64,000 nucleotides of DNA from Pomphorhynchus laevis (GCA_012934845.2 WNNJ02003689.1:1-64000); one strand, 5' to 3'. Positions 1 through 11,534 are shown, counted from the first letter of the stretch. The notes: generated by a model not told the origin, from the letters alone. A program made the numbers and translations.

Positions 1-321
1 TAATAATTAGATTGTTGATTGCAATCTGGAATGAAGGGAGTATATTTGAATGGGGGTGATTGTAGTGTGATCAGAAACTACTTTATAGTGATAATGCTTT
101 AAGATAAAAAAGACGGATTGGCAAATAGTAATGCTGTTCGAGTTCGAATTCGTCACGGTAGTCAAACAATCGTTTCGATCAGAGATAACCACACTTTTAT
201 TAATTTGGAAAGCTCATCACTATCTGTTTGGAGACTGTTACAAGTCATAGAAGCAACAGAATGTGGCGTGTTTATGGATGTCGTTCCCGATACAATGTGT
301 GCATCGCTTCCGCTTTTTCGG

Positions 322-555
322 TCAAATATACACAGTATAGTTCCACAGTGGTATGGCGTCTGCCTGGCGTCGCGTAAGACGAACACATGATAGGTGGAAC
401 ACACGCCCGCATGCTAGATATCGAATAACTCGCTTTCTCTGTCGAAACTCATGACAGAGACTGCATGCATTTTGTTTGACTCGTGATATAACCTCCGTCC
501 TCCTTTCGTAATGCCTGTTCAACGGCGAATGAATGCGTGAATGTTCCTCACGCAT
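322..555 (-). pseudogene. PHD/RING-like zinc-finger fragment, probably from a LINE
   Basis: The 77-residue open frame has a cysteine/histidine cluster (CSLC near residue 32, then ACGRVFH and SC) spaced C-x2-C-x13-C-x4-H-x2-C. This resembles the first half of the PHD-type fingers found in ORF1 of some non-LTR retrotransposons. The matching second half is not readable, because the frame runs on into low-quality sequence. No neighbouring exon or domain supports a host gene, and the flanks are repeats. A host PHD protein fragment is possible but less likely. The flanking stretches 1-320 and 560-720 hold nothing I recognise. Confidence 0.3.
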
Positions 556-720
556 TTTTATATTCTTTTAGTCTCTAACAACTTGATGGTTTTACATCCG
601 GTTGTCAATTGGTTATCGTTTGGATTTCGTTCAGTTGTCGTTTGGCTGTCGTTCAGATGTACGTGAAAGATTATGTATGATATTTATATTAGTAATTAAA
701 ATCAAGAATTTTTTAAGCGG

Positions 721-1085
721 TAACATACATTGTATCATAATAAGGATTAGATGTCATCAGTAGGAAGTGCTATGCTATCAGGTTTAAACCCCTATTTCTC
801 GACACAACATAGCAGCAGGGCCATACACGTGCTAATTACTTATTTCCTCTGATGAACTTTGATTATCTAGTATCTTTTTCATTGCGAACCATCCCCGAGA
901 ATACAAAAAGTACTTTATTTATTTGATATTTCGACTGTACTTAGCGGTCTTTTTCAATTGTAAGTAGTTGTTGTTAAACTGTCTTTATTCTCGTGAATGG
1001 TTCGCAATAAAAAAGTTACTTTTGACCCGAAAGCAATTCTCAACGATTATCTAGTATCTTATTCTAACACAAAGTATATTATTTA
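721..1085 (-). repeat. PLE-B 3' structured repeat, copy A (split by an insertion)
   Basis: This is one of eight or more copies of a repeat that in better copies (25.2 kb, 44.3-45.7 kb) directly follows the minus-strand PLE-B reverse transcriptase, so I read its sense strand as minus. It keeps the 7-bp pairing TGCTATG/CATAGCA, the outer TCATCAG...CTGATGA pairing and the terminal AAAGTATATTATTTAT motif. The GGCCCC/GGGGCC pairing seen in other copies is partly lost here. An insertion at 877-1044 interrupts it. Confidence 0.6.
877..1044. mobile_element. 168-bp inverted-ended unit with a 16-bp target duplication
   Basis: The unit is flanked by an exact 16-bp direct repeat, GATTATCTAGTATCTT, at 861-876 and 1045-1060, and it interrupts the PLE-B repeat. 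Its ends carry an imperfect inverted repeat (TTGCGAACCATCCCCGAGAA on the left, its near complement at about 1000-1012 on the right). In minus sense it contains GACCGC...GTC followed by GAAA, a hairpin typical of PLE tails and of hammerhead stem II plus core. I infer a very short PLE-derived retro-insert. A longer relative lies at 12661-13116. Confidence 0.6.
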
Positions 1086-1870
1086 TCATTCATTCATAAA
1101 AATTTTCCGTTAATGATTTTAAATTTATTTTTTATATTATTGTGTTGATTCATATATTTAACTACTTTCTGTTTAATGATAATTTTATAGTAACCTAGTT
1201 TAAAATATGCATCTATTAAATTAATTAAATGATTTTGAAGAAAGCCAAAATAGATAAATAGTGTTGCAATTCTTAAAATTTCATTATTTAATGTATTATA
1301 TTTTATATTATATGGTATGCATGACTGCTCATGCAACGATATGTTTCTTGTAAATTTAAATATGTCATATTTACGATATATTATAATATATAATATATAT
1401 ATTATATATTATATTATATTTATATATTTTACTATTTTCTGTTTAATGATTTTGAAGAAAATTAAAATAGATAAATAGTGTTGCAATTCTTAAAATTTCA
1501 TTATTTAATGTATTATATTTTATATTATACGGTATGCATGGCTACTCATGCAACGATTGCAAATTTGCGACTTAAGAGTTTAAATTTATTCTTTATATTA
1601 TTGTGTTGATTTATATATTTTACTATTTTCTGCTTGATGTTATTTTTATAGTAACTTAGTTTAAAATATGCATCTATTAAATTATTCAAATGATTTTGAA
1701 GAAAGCCAATATCATTACATATTGTTGCAATTCTTAAAATTTCATTATTTAATGTATTATATTTTATATTATATGGTATGCAGGAATTCTCATTCAAAAA
1801 TATGTTTCTTGTAAATTTAAATATGTCATATTTACGATATAAATTATAAGTATCATCGTATATAATATGT
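1086..1870 (-). pseudogene. PLE-B reverse transcriptase C-terminal fragments, tandem
   Basis: Three partial copies of the same C-terminal (thumb) segment lie in a row at about 1086-1395, 1425-1560 and 1555-1860. They share SCIPYNIKYNTLNNEILRIA and the ending KYINQHNNIKNKFK with the longer PLE-B copy at 25204-25890. An AT-repeat tract (about 1378-1432) separates the first two. No catalytic motif is present, so these are remnants. The tandem layout suggests local duplication rather than three insertions. Confidence 0.75.
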
Positions 1871-2435
1871 ATATAAATGATATTTTTCCGAAATAAAATC
1901 AGATCTAATCATAAACGAAGTACGAGTTGTGTGTGTTCTAGAGAGCAAGTAAGACTCGTTTCACGCAGGTATTAGTCTTCAAAAAGACTCTCTTTCGCCT
2001 CAAATAATGGTCTTTGTAATCAGAGTATCGAGACGGATTTCACTGTCAATAGATGTGTTACAGGCTGATCTCTCTAAAAATTGATATCGCGTTTTCCGAA
2101 AGTGATATCTAATCTGTCACAGATTATGCCGAGATTAACCTGATTCGCATACTGCCTCCATGACTAGAGATCCGGTCAAGTAGTGGCAAACCATAATTTT
2201 TATTTTTTCAAGGTTATTAAGTATTAGAATCTAATACTTAATAAATATATCAGAAGTAAACTCTACGTTTACTACTGATAATTTACTACTAATATTAAAT
2301 ATTATTTTACCTAATATTCAATAAAGAAGTAAACTATACGTTTTTGCTGCCCCTGACTACGTTGCGATATTAGAGGTATATCAATGCATCTGTCAATAAT
2401 AAGTATATATTAGTTGCCAATATCTAGCGAATATA
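1871..2435. other. Unassigned sequence
   Basis: I see no coding potential, long repeat or structural RNA here apart from a small palindrome around AAGTATTAGAATCTAATACTT (about 2219-2240). Confidence 0.5.
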
Positions 2436-2459
2436 CTAGCGAAATATAATGCTAGCATC

Positions 2460-4342
2460 ATTTAATGCTACCATCATTCGAAAATCGTCCGAAACGTTTC
2501 GGACGACTTGTCCTTCTTTATATAAAAAAAATCTGTAACGCAAAAATCGACACACGTCCGTGGCGTTCACATAGCGAATTGGTAAATAACTCAAAAAAAG
2601 ATGATTGTACGTGTTTGGTGATTCATCTGACATTAATTGAACAATCCGAAACTTTTCTTTTATATTGCGCATATGTGAATCGGATATTGGCCATCAATAA
2701 TTGTCGTAATCATGGAACGATTCGGATTTTCAATCATTTGTATACGTATCCATCTGCAGTTGTTTTGAATTCTTTTAAATCTCTCCGCAGATTATTTGCT
2801 CGAATATTGTATCTTGTCCCTGTCTGACCAACATGCTGAGCTGCACAAATCTGACACCTAGATTGGTGAATAATTCCTTCAGATTTGCACGTAAAGTGGT
2901 GTCTAATCTCAGTTGTCTCCACCATATTTGAACAATTTTTGCAACGCTCTCACCGCACATGTAACTCCGATATGCTGCCGTTTTGTTCGTTTGCTTGTGA
3001 TTAAACATATGCGCGAAACTTGTCGGAATCTTGAACCTGACTCTTGGTCGAATCATTAGTATTTTATCGCCTCGGTTACCGATGTGAATATTGAATCGAA
3101 TTGTTTTTGTATGTAGCGGTAGGCAGGATGATATGATAATACAACGTTAATCTCTTTCGGCTTGTCTTTTTGTTTTTCTCGAGGAGAGTGCCATAACAGG
3201 CTTCCACAATCTGTCTTCTCAGTGTAAAGATATTGCCTTTGTATCTGCTTTAGAGAATATCCTCTTTCTGAAAACCGTTTTGATAAGTTAGATAGCGCAT
3301 CCTTGAAATCTGAGTCTAATGAGCAAATTTTTCGCATGCGGTATGCTTCATTTCGCAATATCAGCCTTTTCCTTGGATTGGGATGACCACTTCTTGCATG
3401 TGCATACGACTTCATCCCCCTAACTTCGTGTACATCTTTGTGTGTTATTCGCCTGGTCTCGGCTGGTATATTATTGTGTCAAGGAATGGTATCTGCTGGT
3501 TTTTAGTTAAGTCAAGACTAAACTTTAGCTCAGAACTGGTATTTAAAGACTCGCAGAACTCTGCAAGATGTGATTTGTCGGATGGCCAACCTATAAGAAT
3601 GTAATCTACATAGCGTTTCCATATTGATGGTCGATGTGAGCATTGTTGTAGGAATCTTTCCACTATACACGTGACGTATAAGCTGGCGTATGTAGGGCCT
3701 ACTAGCGTTCCCATGGCCGTTCATCTTATTTGAAGATAAAGTCGACCATTGAGTTCAAAGATATTCAGGTTAGCATTATCTTCAGCAGTTCACATACGCG
3801 TTCAATCTTATATTTGTCCCACTGTTTGTTGCTCAATATCGTTCGAATGGCCTGAACGCCTCTTTTAGTCTTAATACTTGTAAAGAGTGAATCCACGACC
3901 ATCGTTGCCACTTTTTGGTTGCTGATTGTCCCTTTTGCTTGTTCGAAAAAACGAAGGAATTTATCTGTACCCCTGATAAATGATGGCGATTCCTTTAAAA
4001 TTGGGTGCAGTTGTTCATGCAATCACCTGGAAAGTTTTTCCGTTGCTGTTCTACGATTGCTAATGATCGGACGTCCATAAGTAAATTTAATCATCTTACG
4101 TATTTTCAGAAGCATATAATACCTTCCTGGTCTAGGGTTATCTACCTTCAACTTTATGGCGAGGTTGTCATTTTTGAATATTAAGTCGATAGTGTCGTTC
4201 ACTTTTCGTAATATTTCTTCATGTTGGACATCCGAGATTTAAGTGTATGCGTCTGAATTCAGGTGTCGCTGTGCTTCGGCTTGGTAGTCGGCTTTGCTTC
4301 ATATCACTATTTTACTATCTTTGTCAGCCTTGGATACCACTA
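2460..4342 (-). pseudogene. PLE-A1: Penelope-like element with RT and GIY-YIG nuclease
   Basis: Read 5' to 3' on the minus strand, the pieces come in the usual PLE order. First comes a fingers/palm segment with a degenerate GRPIISN-like region (about 4060-4100). Next is palm motif A as VDSLFTSI (about 3890), then MGTLVGPTYASLY (about 3700), a degenerate YVDYI in place of YIDDI (about 3610), PFLDT (about 3460) and a thumb domain (3056-3415). Last is a GIY-YIG-type endonuclease with CQICAAQHVGQTG (2734-2925). A PLE of this kind nicks DNA with the GIY-YIG domain and copies its RNA into the cut. The copy is broken in several places and truncated at its 5' side where LINE-A sequence begins at 4347. 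It is closest in motifs to PLE-A2 at 28086-30010. Confidence 0.85.
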
Positions 4343-4346
4343 TGTC

Positions 4347-4625
4347 TTAATTGATGCTTAGATCCTGTATCGCTTTTTTGAAAACTCGATTTACATTGCG
4401 ACCGCAGTGTAAAGAACCCATATACCCATATGGGTACTCATATGGGTATACCATATGAGACAACGAAGGGAATGGAAATGCGGTTAAATGCAGCAGAGAA
4501 ATCAAGTAAAACAGCCACCAAAAGTTGATTACTATTCTCCTGACAGAACTGATGCACTTCACCTACCGCTGAATGGACCGAGCGACCTTTGACAAACCGA
4601 TGGAAACCTGGCGAGCTGCATGCTT
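4347..4625 (-). pseudogene. LINE-A reverse transcriptase fragment
   Basis: The fragment encodes GFHRFVKGRSVHSAVGEVHQF and LDFSAAFNRISIPFVVS, matching the motif-A region of the LINE-A reverse transcriptase (compare 18688-19671). The second catalytic position reads AAFN instead of AAFD, so the metal-binding Asp is changed. It is cut on both sides: PLE-A1 lies to the left and an inverted PLE-B repeat to the right. Confidence 0.8.
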
Positions 4626-4627
4626 GA

Positions 4628-4848
4628 TTCTTATTCTGATACAACGTCTGTTATTTATTAGTCAATTCATAAAAATGACGTTTATTTTAAATTTCAATTT
4701 TTTATTTTAACTTGATTTAAATTATAAAAAATCTTAAAACAATTATTTATTTTATTATTTAATTATTAAATTTTGATTTAGCATTATTATGTTTTGTTTA
4801 TTTTATAATTATATTAAATACGTAGACTCAGTTAGCTGATTTGATTCT
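4628..4848 (+). repeat. PLE-B 3' structured repeat, outer part (inverted copy)
   Basis: This is the reverse complement of 7083-7290: it shares the terminal TCAGCTAACTGAGTCTACG block, the AT-rich middle and the TTATTAGTCAATTCATAAAA segment. Only the outer half is present; the folded core is missing. With 7083-7475 it forms inverted repeats around the LINE-A ORF1 and L2-like sequences. Confidence 0.75.
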
Positions 4849-4854
4849 TTCGTG

Positions 4855-5088
4855 AAATTGCGTGCCTATTGGCGTATTCCTTAAATGCTGTACATCTCCT
4901 GGACTAGGCTGGGTGTTGCTGGTCACAATAGAGCATATTGGTAAGTTTGCAGTCAAAGATGTGGGATTCGTCAACGGAATCACACACCACAGGATTTTTT
5001 CCTACTACAGTCAGAGCCCCAATGCCTCCAGCGATGGCATGTGTTGTAGTGAGGCCATGTTATATTATCACTGCCTACGTGTGTGAAC
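4855..5088 (-). pseudogene. LINE-A ORF1 zinc-knuckle fragment
   Basis: Minus-strand translation gives SDNITWPHYNTCHRWRHWGSD followed by CSRKKSCGVC and, after one stop codon, SRRCTAFKEYANRH. This lines up with the first to third zinc knuckles of the intact ORF1 at 21184-22506. The first knuckle has Tyr where the first Cys should be (HYNTC against HCNGC). It is the downstream half of the ORF1 whose upstream half lies at 6609-7082; an L2-like fragment separates the two. Confidence 0.8.
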
Positions 5089-6608
5089 AACAAGTTGCAT
5101 CCCTCGTCCATCCGTTGCTGTACATTTCGTTCCATCTGGAAATGCGCCACTGTTCGTCCTCTCATCAAAAAGCAATCTCTCGACTCCTCACTATCATCTT
5201 CGTACCGTCCTATTTCACTTCTCCCAACCCTCTCTAAACTCCTTGAGCGTCTCGTTCTTAAGCAAGTTAATACATATCTCTATTCCTCTAACTTATTTCC
5301 TCCCTTCCAAGCCACTTTTCGCTCTAATTACTCTACCGAAATTGCCTGTCTTAAAGTTTATAACGACTTACTCATATCGCGCGATCATAAGTTATGTAGT
5401 GTCATAGTTTCTCTTGATCTATCGTCTGCTTTTGACATCGTCGATCACTCGATTCTTCTCCATCGCCTTCGTCATGATTATGGCTTCTCTTTACCCACTG
5501 TATCATGGTTTTCTTCATATCTATCAAACCGTACATTTCGCGTATATTCTAACTCTTCTCTCTCTCATCCTTCGTCCATTCCGCCCGGTGTTCAACAAGG
5601 CTCCGTATTAGGCCCTATACTTTTCTCTCTTCTTCTTGGTGATTTGTCTTCGATTTCTCATAAATTTAACTTCCATGTTATGCAATATGCTGATAACATT
5701 CTCATCTATGCTCATGCACCTGTTTATCGTATTCCCGATCTTAGTGTTTCCGCTTCGGACTGTCTTGTCTCAATTTCCAATCATCTTTCTTCCCTTCGCC
5801 TTTCTCTGAATCCTGATAAATCCAAAATTATGTGGATCCTACCTCGACGCCTCGGCTTCGAACCTCCCTCCGTATCATTAAATTCTACAATTCTTCCTAT
5901 CGTTGATAATCTCGTTTTCCTAGGCTTTCATTTCGACAACCGACTTTCACTTAAACCTTTCGTTAGAGATAAAGTACGCTTATCTACCTTGATACTCCGC
6001 AACCTCCGTCAAGTTCGTAGATTGATCGATTTCCCTTCTTGTATGACTCTCATATCATCTCTCCTTTTTCTAGACTCGATTATTGTCTTAGTCTATTTTC
6101 CAACTCACCTAAATCCGCTCTTCTTCCCCTACAACGCATCGTCAACGCAGCTGTCCGAATTCTCCTCCGTCTTCGTCGTTTTGATCATACATCCTACCAT
6201 CTTGCTTCTCTCGATTTGCCTACAATTTATTGTCGTGTTCAAATTCGTCTTCTTATCATTGCTTTCCGCCTTGTAACTTTTCATACCCCTTCATTTCTCA
6301 ACCTTCCTTTTCTTGATAATTCTCGTCCTGTTTACTCTTCCTTGCGTTCCTGTAATTCCCTTCTTTTACATGTCCCAAACTACTCTACCTCCTTTGGACT
6401 CCGCTCCTTCCTGGTGGCTGCTCCTCTATCGTGGAATCATCTGCCCATTCATATACGCCAATCAACTTCCCTGCAGTGCTTCAAACGACAAATCCGATCC
6501 CATTTTAACAATTTATCCGCTTGACTTTTTCATTTTTGTTTGTGGACTTGTAAGCGTACAGCTTGTACGCATTTGCCACATTAAATAAATTTGTATTATT
6601 ATTATTAT
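5089..6608 (+). pseudogene. L2-like LINE, 5'-truncated ORF2 with 3' end
   Basis: The piece carries reverse transcriptase motifs: SSYRPISLLPTLSKLLERL, FDIVDHSILL, GVQQGSVLGPILFSLLLGDL and QYADNILIYAH. The last is the catalytic box with YADN in place of YADD. The frame runs to about 6060 and continues in another frame (6039-6524) through SRLDYCLSLF, SFGLRSFLVAAPLSWNHLPI and FKRQIRSHFNNLSA, so one frameshift lies near 6050. Its 3' end is intact: a short UTR with AATAAA and a TATT/ATT microsatellite tail at about 6590-6608, as L2/CR1-group LINEs have. It is inserted in a minus-strand LINE-A ORF1. Clade is by motif memory; the same family is seen at 9896-10925 and 30345-30640. Confidence 0.85.
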
Positions 6609-7082
6609 CCCATAAAGGGATTGTAGTCTGAATTGGCCAGTATGGTGGTATTTTCATCCGCAGTGTTTGCAAAGGCAATCAGTAATGATGCACCGTTATT
6701 ATCTTGAATAAACCTTACATTACGAAGGTTAAATCTCTTTTTTAGAGCTTCGATGTCTGCAGCGTCGAGGTATAGAATTATATTCGAGATTTTTACTGAT
6801 CCCATAATAGGCTTGAATGTCAAAGTTTCTTTATAAGATAGTTTATCGTTTAAATTTTTCGGGAATGCTATAGCCAGATCTGGAGAAACAAATGGCAGTC
6901 TACACGTATTGTTTATAACCCTTGCTGAGTTAAGAATTACTCTGTCTGGATATTCTCCAACGAAAGTTCTCAGGAATTCGTTGAAGAAAAGGTTTCTTGC
7001 TATTGCCATTTTTGGTTATAATAATATTAAATTGGACAACTTTTTTATGGGAAGAAGTTCTTTTTCCTCAGGTAAATGAAAT
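6609..7082 (-). pseudogene. LINE-A ORF1, N-terminal/RRM-like half
   Basis: The 134-residue frame (7009-6605), plus upstream in-phase sequence, aligns with residues of about 70-222 of the intact LINE-A ORF1. Shared points include NLFF.EFLRTF, RVILNS, PFVSPDLA and the ending NPFMG (NPFLG elsewhere). ORF1 proteins of this type bind the element RNA. The frame stops at the L2-like insertion tail and resumes as the zinc-knuckle fragment at 4855-5088. Divergence from LINE-A3 is high, so this is an old copy or a sister subfamily. Confidence 0.75.
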
Positions 7083-7217
7083 TAAATCAGCTAACTGAGT
7101 CTACGTATTGTTATATAATTATAAAATAAACAAAACATAATAATGCTAAATCAAAATTTAATAATTAAATAATAAAATTAATAATTGTTTTTATATTTTC
7201 TATAATTTTAATCAAGT

Positions 7218-7248
<31 letters not shown>

Positions 7249-7556
7249 ATTTAAAGTAAACGTCATTTTTATGAATTGACTAATAAATAACAGGCGTTGT
7301 ATCAGAATAAGAATTAGAGGTCATCAGGAGGAACTGCTATGCTATCAGGTTTCGGCCCCTAACTCCTCTACCCAACATAGCAGCGGGCCAAATACATGCT
7401 AATGATGTATTTCCTCTGAAATAACTATCTAGTATCTTATTCTAATGCAAAGTATATTATTTATTATTCATCCATAAAAATTTGCCACTTAAGAGTTTAA
7501 ATTTATTCTTTATATTATTGTGTTGATTTATATATTTTACTATTTTCTGCTTGATT
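7083..7556 (-). repeat. PLE-B 3' structured repeat, copy B, with the end of the PLE-B frame
   Basis: This nearly full repeat begins ATCAGCTAACTGAGTCTACG and ends in the last ~80 bp of the PLE-B coding frame (CATCCATAAAAATTTGCC, then the reversed KYINQH segment). The folded core is at 7321-7419: outer pairing TCATCAGGAGG/CCTCTGA, TGCTATG/CATAGCA, and GGCCC/GGGCC that crosses it. Confidence 0.75.
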
Positions 7557-7734
7557 AGAAACAGTACTAATCTTGTTTCCAGGAAGGATTAGGATTTTAG
7601 GATGATTTTTCATCGTCTTGATGTTTGTGTAAGCAACGTTTTTGCAATTAATTGTATATTTTATCTCTTTAATTTTTTAAGCCCAATAACTAATAATAAC
7701 GATTTTCTTACAAAAAAATAAATACAGGATAAAT

Positions 7735-9597
7735 AGGTTAGATAAATAGGTTAGAAAAGACAAAAAGTATCGCAAAACATAAAGGTTTATCATCTTCTTC
7801 CTTCCGTCTCCATAATAATCACGGTCTCAGTTCCGGAGAGATCTGAGCCCCACAACCAATCCAACACGCCGCTCTCCGACTGAACCACCCGGGGTCTTTC
7901 ACCCCCCCCGAAAAGCCTAATCGAGGCGGACTATGCTGGGTAATCGAGAGATGAGCAGCTTTAGAAACCTTAGTCTTTGCTGTGGGGACGTCCTCTAGTA
8001 AAGAAGACTAATCCCGAGATATCCCAAGTGCCCCAGAGGCGCAGCTGGGTTTTCTCATTTAATGACAGATTCTGGAACTGTTTCAGGGCCCACTATTTCT
8101 CTTCATGATACGTTTAAGTCTATCCAGGTCGGCTTTCGCCGATCAGTTCACCGTAACGGTGAACCCCAGGTATTTTACTCGACTCGTGAAGACAGGGAAT
8201 GGTTGATTAGTCAAAATAGAGGAGAGCGCAGCTAATCTCTTAAGTTTTTTCTTTGTTGCAGGGGCGCCATGAAAAACAACCACTTGCGATTTAGCGGAGT
8301 TTAGAATAATATTGGACTTGGGTAACTGGTCTTTTTATCTTAAAAAGAAACGGCTAATGTCCGAGACTACGTCTTTACAGCTGCGTCCATAGAACATGAT
8401 GTGGTATCATCAGCGTATCCCACTAAAAGTTGTTCGCGTTTAAAATTCTTGAATAGTACAATGGATGCAGCAAGATATAAGATGGGAGAAAGTGGGGATC
8501 CTTGAGGTACACCCGTAATAGGGTAGAACTGACGCGCATCAGGGTCGTCTTCATAATAGAATCGCTTGGTGTACAGCAGTATCTCCACCCTGTTAACAAT
8601 TCTCGCAGGCAACCTTATGAACCCGAGAGTAGAGACAACGAAGGGAATGGAGATGCGGTCAAATGCAGCGGAAAAATCAAGGAAAACAGCCACAGCGAGT
8701 TGATGACTATTCTACTGACAAAACCGATGGACTTTACCAACCGCTGAATGGACCGATCAACCTTTGACGAACCCATGGAAACCAGGTGGGATAAAATATC
8801 GCCTACTCTAATGAACGCGGATTCTACGCGCAAGCGCTTTTTCGTAGATCGAAACGAAGGAATTTTGAATCGAAATGGGCCGCAGCTCTTTAGGGCAAGA
8901 GACCGGATACTTTTTAAGTGTAAAAATTCTCCTACTAATGTTGATGCCGGCCACAACAGATGGGGTGGCTATGAGCATTGTGACGGTCACCTCTCTTCTT
9001 TGTTCTACTGTCAAAAGCTAACAGACACGAGAAGAGAGTGGAGCGACGGATTTGGTGGTACCCGAAAGAGGTCCCCAGGCATTGAGAATATCTGTGACAG
9101 ATAAGTCTCTACTTCAGAAGTCTCCCCAAGGCGGTATTGGTTGCGGTGATTAAGTAGCTCCATTATTGTGTAGGGATAGTGACTCCTTCAAAACTTGATC
9201 AAGACCTATATTATTAATCTAACCCAATGCCCTATCCCTCCAACAGACAAACTTCTTCTTGAAAATCTTCTAGAAGGAAGACGGGGATGGATTAATGGGA
9301 GCATTGCTAGCCCTATTCTTACACATTTGGAACCTATTTCTAGTGCTCCAATATTCTTTCGAGAGAACTTGCCTGGCAGAAGTAGAGAGATTGGGAAGAC
9401 GGAGCAAATATGCTAAAGTCTCGAGTTTTGTCGGAGTGGGTCTGAAAATACGACCTTTATAGGTTGTAGAAAGCAATGCGGTGGCTTGCGAGATGAGGTA
9501 GGAATTAAATTCGGTTAAACTCTCATTATCGATTAGGGGAAACGTTGGATAGCTGCTTGAAAGAAAGCCACTCTGATAGGGTCAAAGTGGAATCAAT
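7735..9597 (-). pseudogene. LINE-A1 ORF2 (reverse transcriptase part) and 3' end
   Basis: Reading leftward, the copy has the linker (LSTTYKGRIFRPTPTKLETL at 9270-9476), the pre-RT segment (PISIQNSFVSIYEKALARRI at about 8820-8900), FVKG.SVHSAVGKVHRF, LDFSAAFDRISIPFVVS, GVPQGSPLSPILYLAAS and GYADDTTS (8367-8693). The C-terminal part and 3' UTR follow, ending at about 7735. Both catalytic Asp-bearing motifs are intact, but the frame is broken in several places. At 9597 the ORF2 linker abuts ORF1 N-terminal sequence directly, so the ORF1 C-terminus and the whole APE endonuclease are deleted. Confidence 0.85.
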
Positions 9598-9895
9598 CAA
9601 CGCAATCAGTTGCTAACTCAATGGTAGCAAATGAGATTCTTATAGTTGAGTCATACATTTTCACAGAATTAAAAATAATCCTTTTAAGATATTCACTTAC
9701 AAACCTTCTTAGAAATATTGAGAAGAGCTTATGTCGCTTTTGAGGCTGAGTTAGTTTGATAATAATTAAGTTCCTTAACTTCGGAAAAGGGGGAAGTTTC
9801 CCGTTAATCATAGTACCATCTGTAGATAATAAACCACTTAACTTGGAGTCTGTATTAAAGAAAGTTACCTGAGAATTGAAGGAATTATCATCCAT
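9598..9895 (-). pseudogene. LINE-A1 ORF1 N-terminal fragment
   Basis: The 100-residue frame starts MDDNSFNSQ and contains LPPFPKLRNLIIIKLTQP and FSIFLRRFVSEYLKRIIFNS, matching about residues 70-135 of the intact ORF1 at 21184-22506. It ends at the internal deletion described for LINE-A1. On the other side it meets L2-like sequence at 9896. Confidence 0.8.
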
Positions 9896-10925
9896 TTAGG
9901 TAGGTGAGACAGGGAGAAGATGAAAGAGTTCTGGAAGGATAAGGCTAGGCGGGGCAGAGTGGGATAGGATGGAGACCGGGGTGTGAGAGAGCAACGTGGA
10001 TACTTTGGTCTGGAGAAATGACGAATAATCATGGGAATTGATGTTGCAAGGCGAAGAGGAGTAAGCAAGGATTGAGCTAAAAGTATGCCAGAGAGTCTTA
10101 GAATTGAATTAAGTAATGATTTTATGCTGCCAGAAGGAGTTGCATTTGGTACGTATTAGGTTGAGATGAAACCGGCGAAGAGCAAGATAGGAATCACGGA
10201 AAGACGGGGTGATTGAGCGGAAATCACGTCTGAGAGAGCGGAGACAGACTCGAAAAGCATGCTGGAGTCGACGCTTTGAGAGTAGGCATTGGATGTCAAA
10301 CCATTGGGCACGGTGCAAGCAACGGTGTGGGTGATGCTTAAAGGGCAAGAGAGATCGAGAGTGGATGTGAGCTTATAGTCAGGTAGAGCGTAGAAGTGAG
10401 AGGTCAAGATTTCTCCAAGGGCGACGTAGGATTGTAGGTGTGTGAGGAGGGGTGTGGTTGTGATTGAGATCAAGGGTTACGCGAAAGTGATCGGATAGAC
10501 CATGATCGAAGATGGACAGTGAGGTGTAGGCAGCAAAATGATCGGGGACCGCGATGATGTCGAGTGCTCCGCCAATGATATGTGTGGGGACAGTGGAGAT
10601 GGGTTTTTGGTTATAGTTGGATAGAATGTTGATGAACTGGATAGACTCGGTGGAAGAGGGGCGGTCGAGGCGAATGTTGAAGTTGCCAAGAACGATTGAA
10701 TGGATGGAGGACAAAGAACTGTGTGAAAGGAGGTCAGCGAGTTCGGTAAAAAATAACGGGGTAGGAGCAGATGAACCAGGACGGTATATAAATGCGAGAT
10801 TCAGAGTGGTCGGGCAAGAATAACGACAAGTTCGCAATTTAAAAGAGCAAGGACTAAAAGTGGGAATGCTTTTGGGAAATGTTAATATCACTAAGAGATA
10901 ATACCATCGAAAGACATACACGTGT
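9896..10925 (-). pseudogene. L2-like LINE, APE endonuclease part
   Basis: The minus-strand frame 10379-10921 encodes an apurinic-endonuclease-like domain with IHSIVLGNFNIRLDRPSS and DHGLSDHFRVTLDL (the GDFN and SDH boxes; GDFN reads GNFN here, so the Asp is lost). Two further frames, 10109-10348 and 9865-10068, give the endonuclease-RT linker with AQWFDIQCLLSKRRLQHAF. At least two frame changes break it. It complements the RT half at 5089-6608 and is probably the same family, but the two are separate insertions in opposite orientations. Confidence 0.75.
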
Positions 10926-11534
10926 CTTTGAGAAAAACTGTTAAACTGTTCCAGTGATTGCCCTCTCTCGATTCAGGAACCCGAAGTACCATTACCGACA
11001 CTGCTGGCGTTTGATACCATTACCGACAATAACATAGAGGGACGTATTGCTATTTTCGGTCTTGCAGACTGGTTGTTCGACTGTTGCTTGTCTTCCTGCT
11101 GACTGATTCCCTCCTCCTCCGACGTCCAACCGCAACCTTTCAATTCAGTAATATAGTTTGTTGTGGCTGCTCGTTGACCCCAGTCCTCGTTTACCGTAGT
11201 TATCGTTTACCGCAGTCTAATTGTTTTAATAATTGTATGATATTTCTTGTCTATATCATTGTAATCGGTTGTGAGTTGTAATCGGTTATTTATTATATAT
11301 TAATGTAATCAAATGTAATTGGGTGTATTAAAATATAATTAAGAGTATTATATATAATTATAATTCATTTACTTGTCTGATATCTTAATAATTACATGAT
11401 TAGCAGAATATTCTGCTGACAGCCAACAATGCAGAATTGTTCAAACATCTGCTATGGAGCCTTGCTATTTCACTTAACTGAGCGATGTTCAGTTCGTCAT
11501 AGCCTCTAACATATTAATGTGAATTATCAGCAGC
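10926..11534. other. Unassigned sequence
   Basis: I see no coding region. TACCATTACCGACA occurs twice about 36 bp apart (near 10990 and 11017). The rest is increasingly AT-rich. Confidence 0.5.

Noticed and set aside
1378-1435. AT-repeat tract as an origin or promoter
   Set aside because: Simple-sequence expansion between PLE-B fragments; no supporting motif.
4425-4452. CCCATATGGGTA palindromes
   Set aside because: Two short self-complementary words, too small and isolated to call a functional site; they mark the junction between PLE-A1 and LINE-A sequence.
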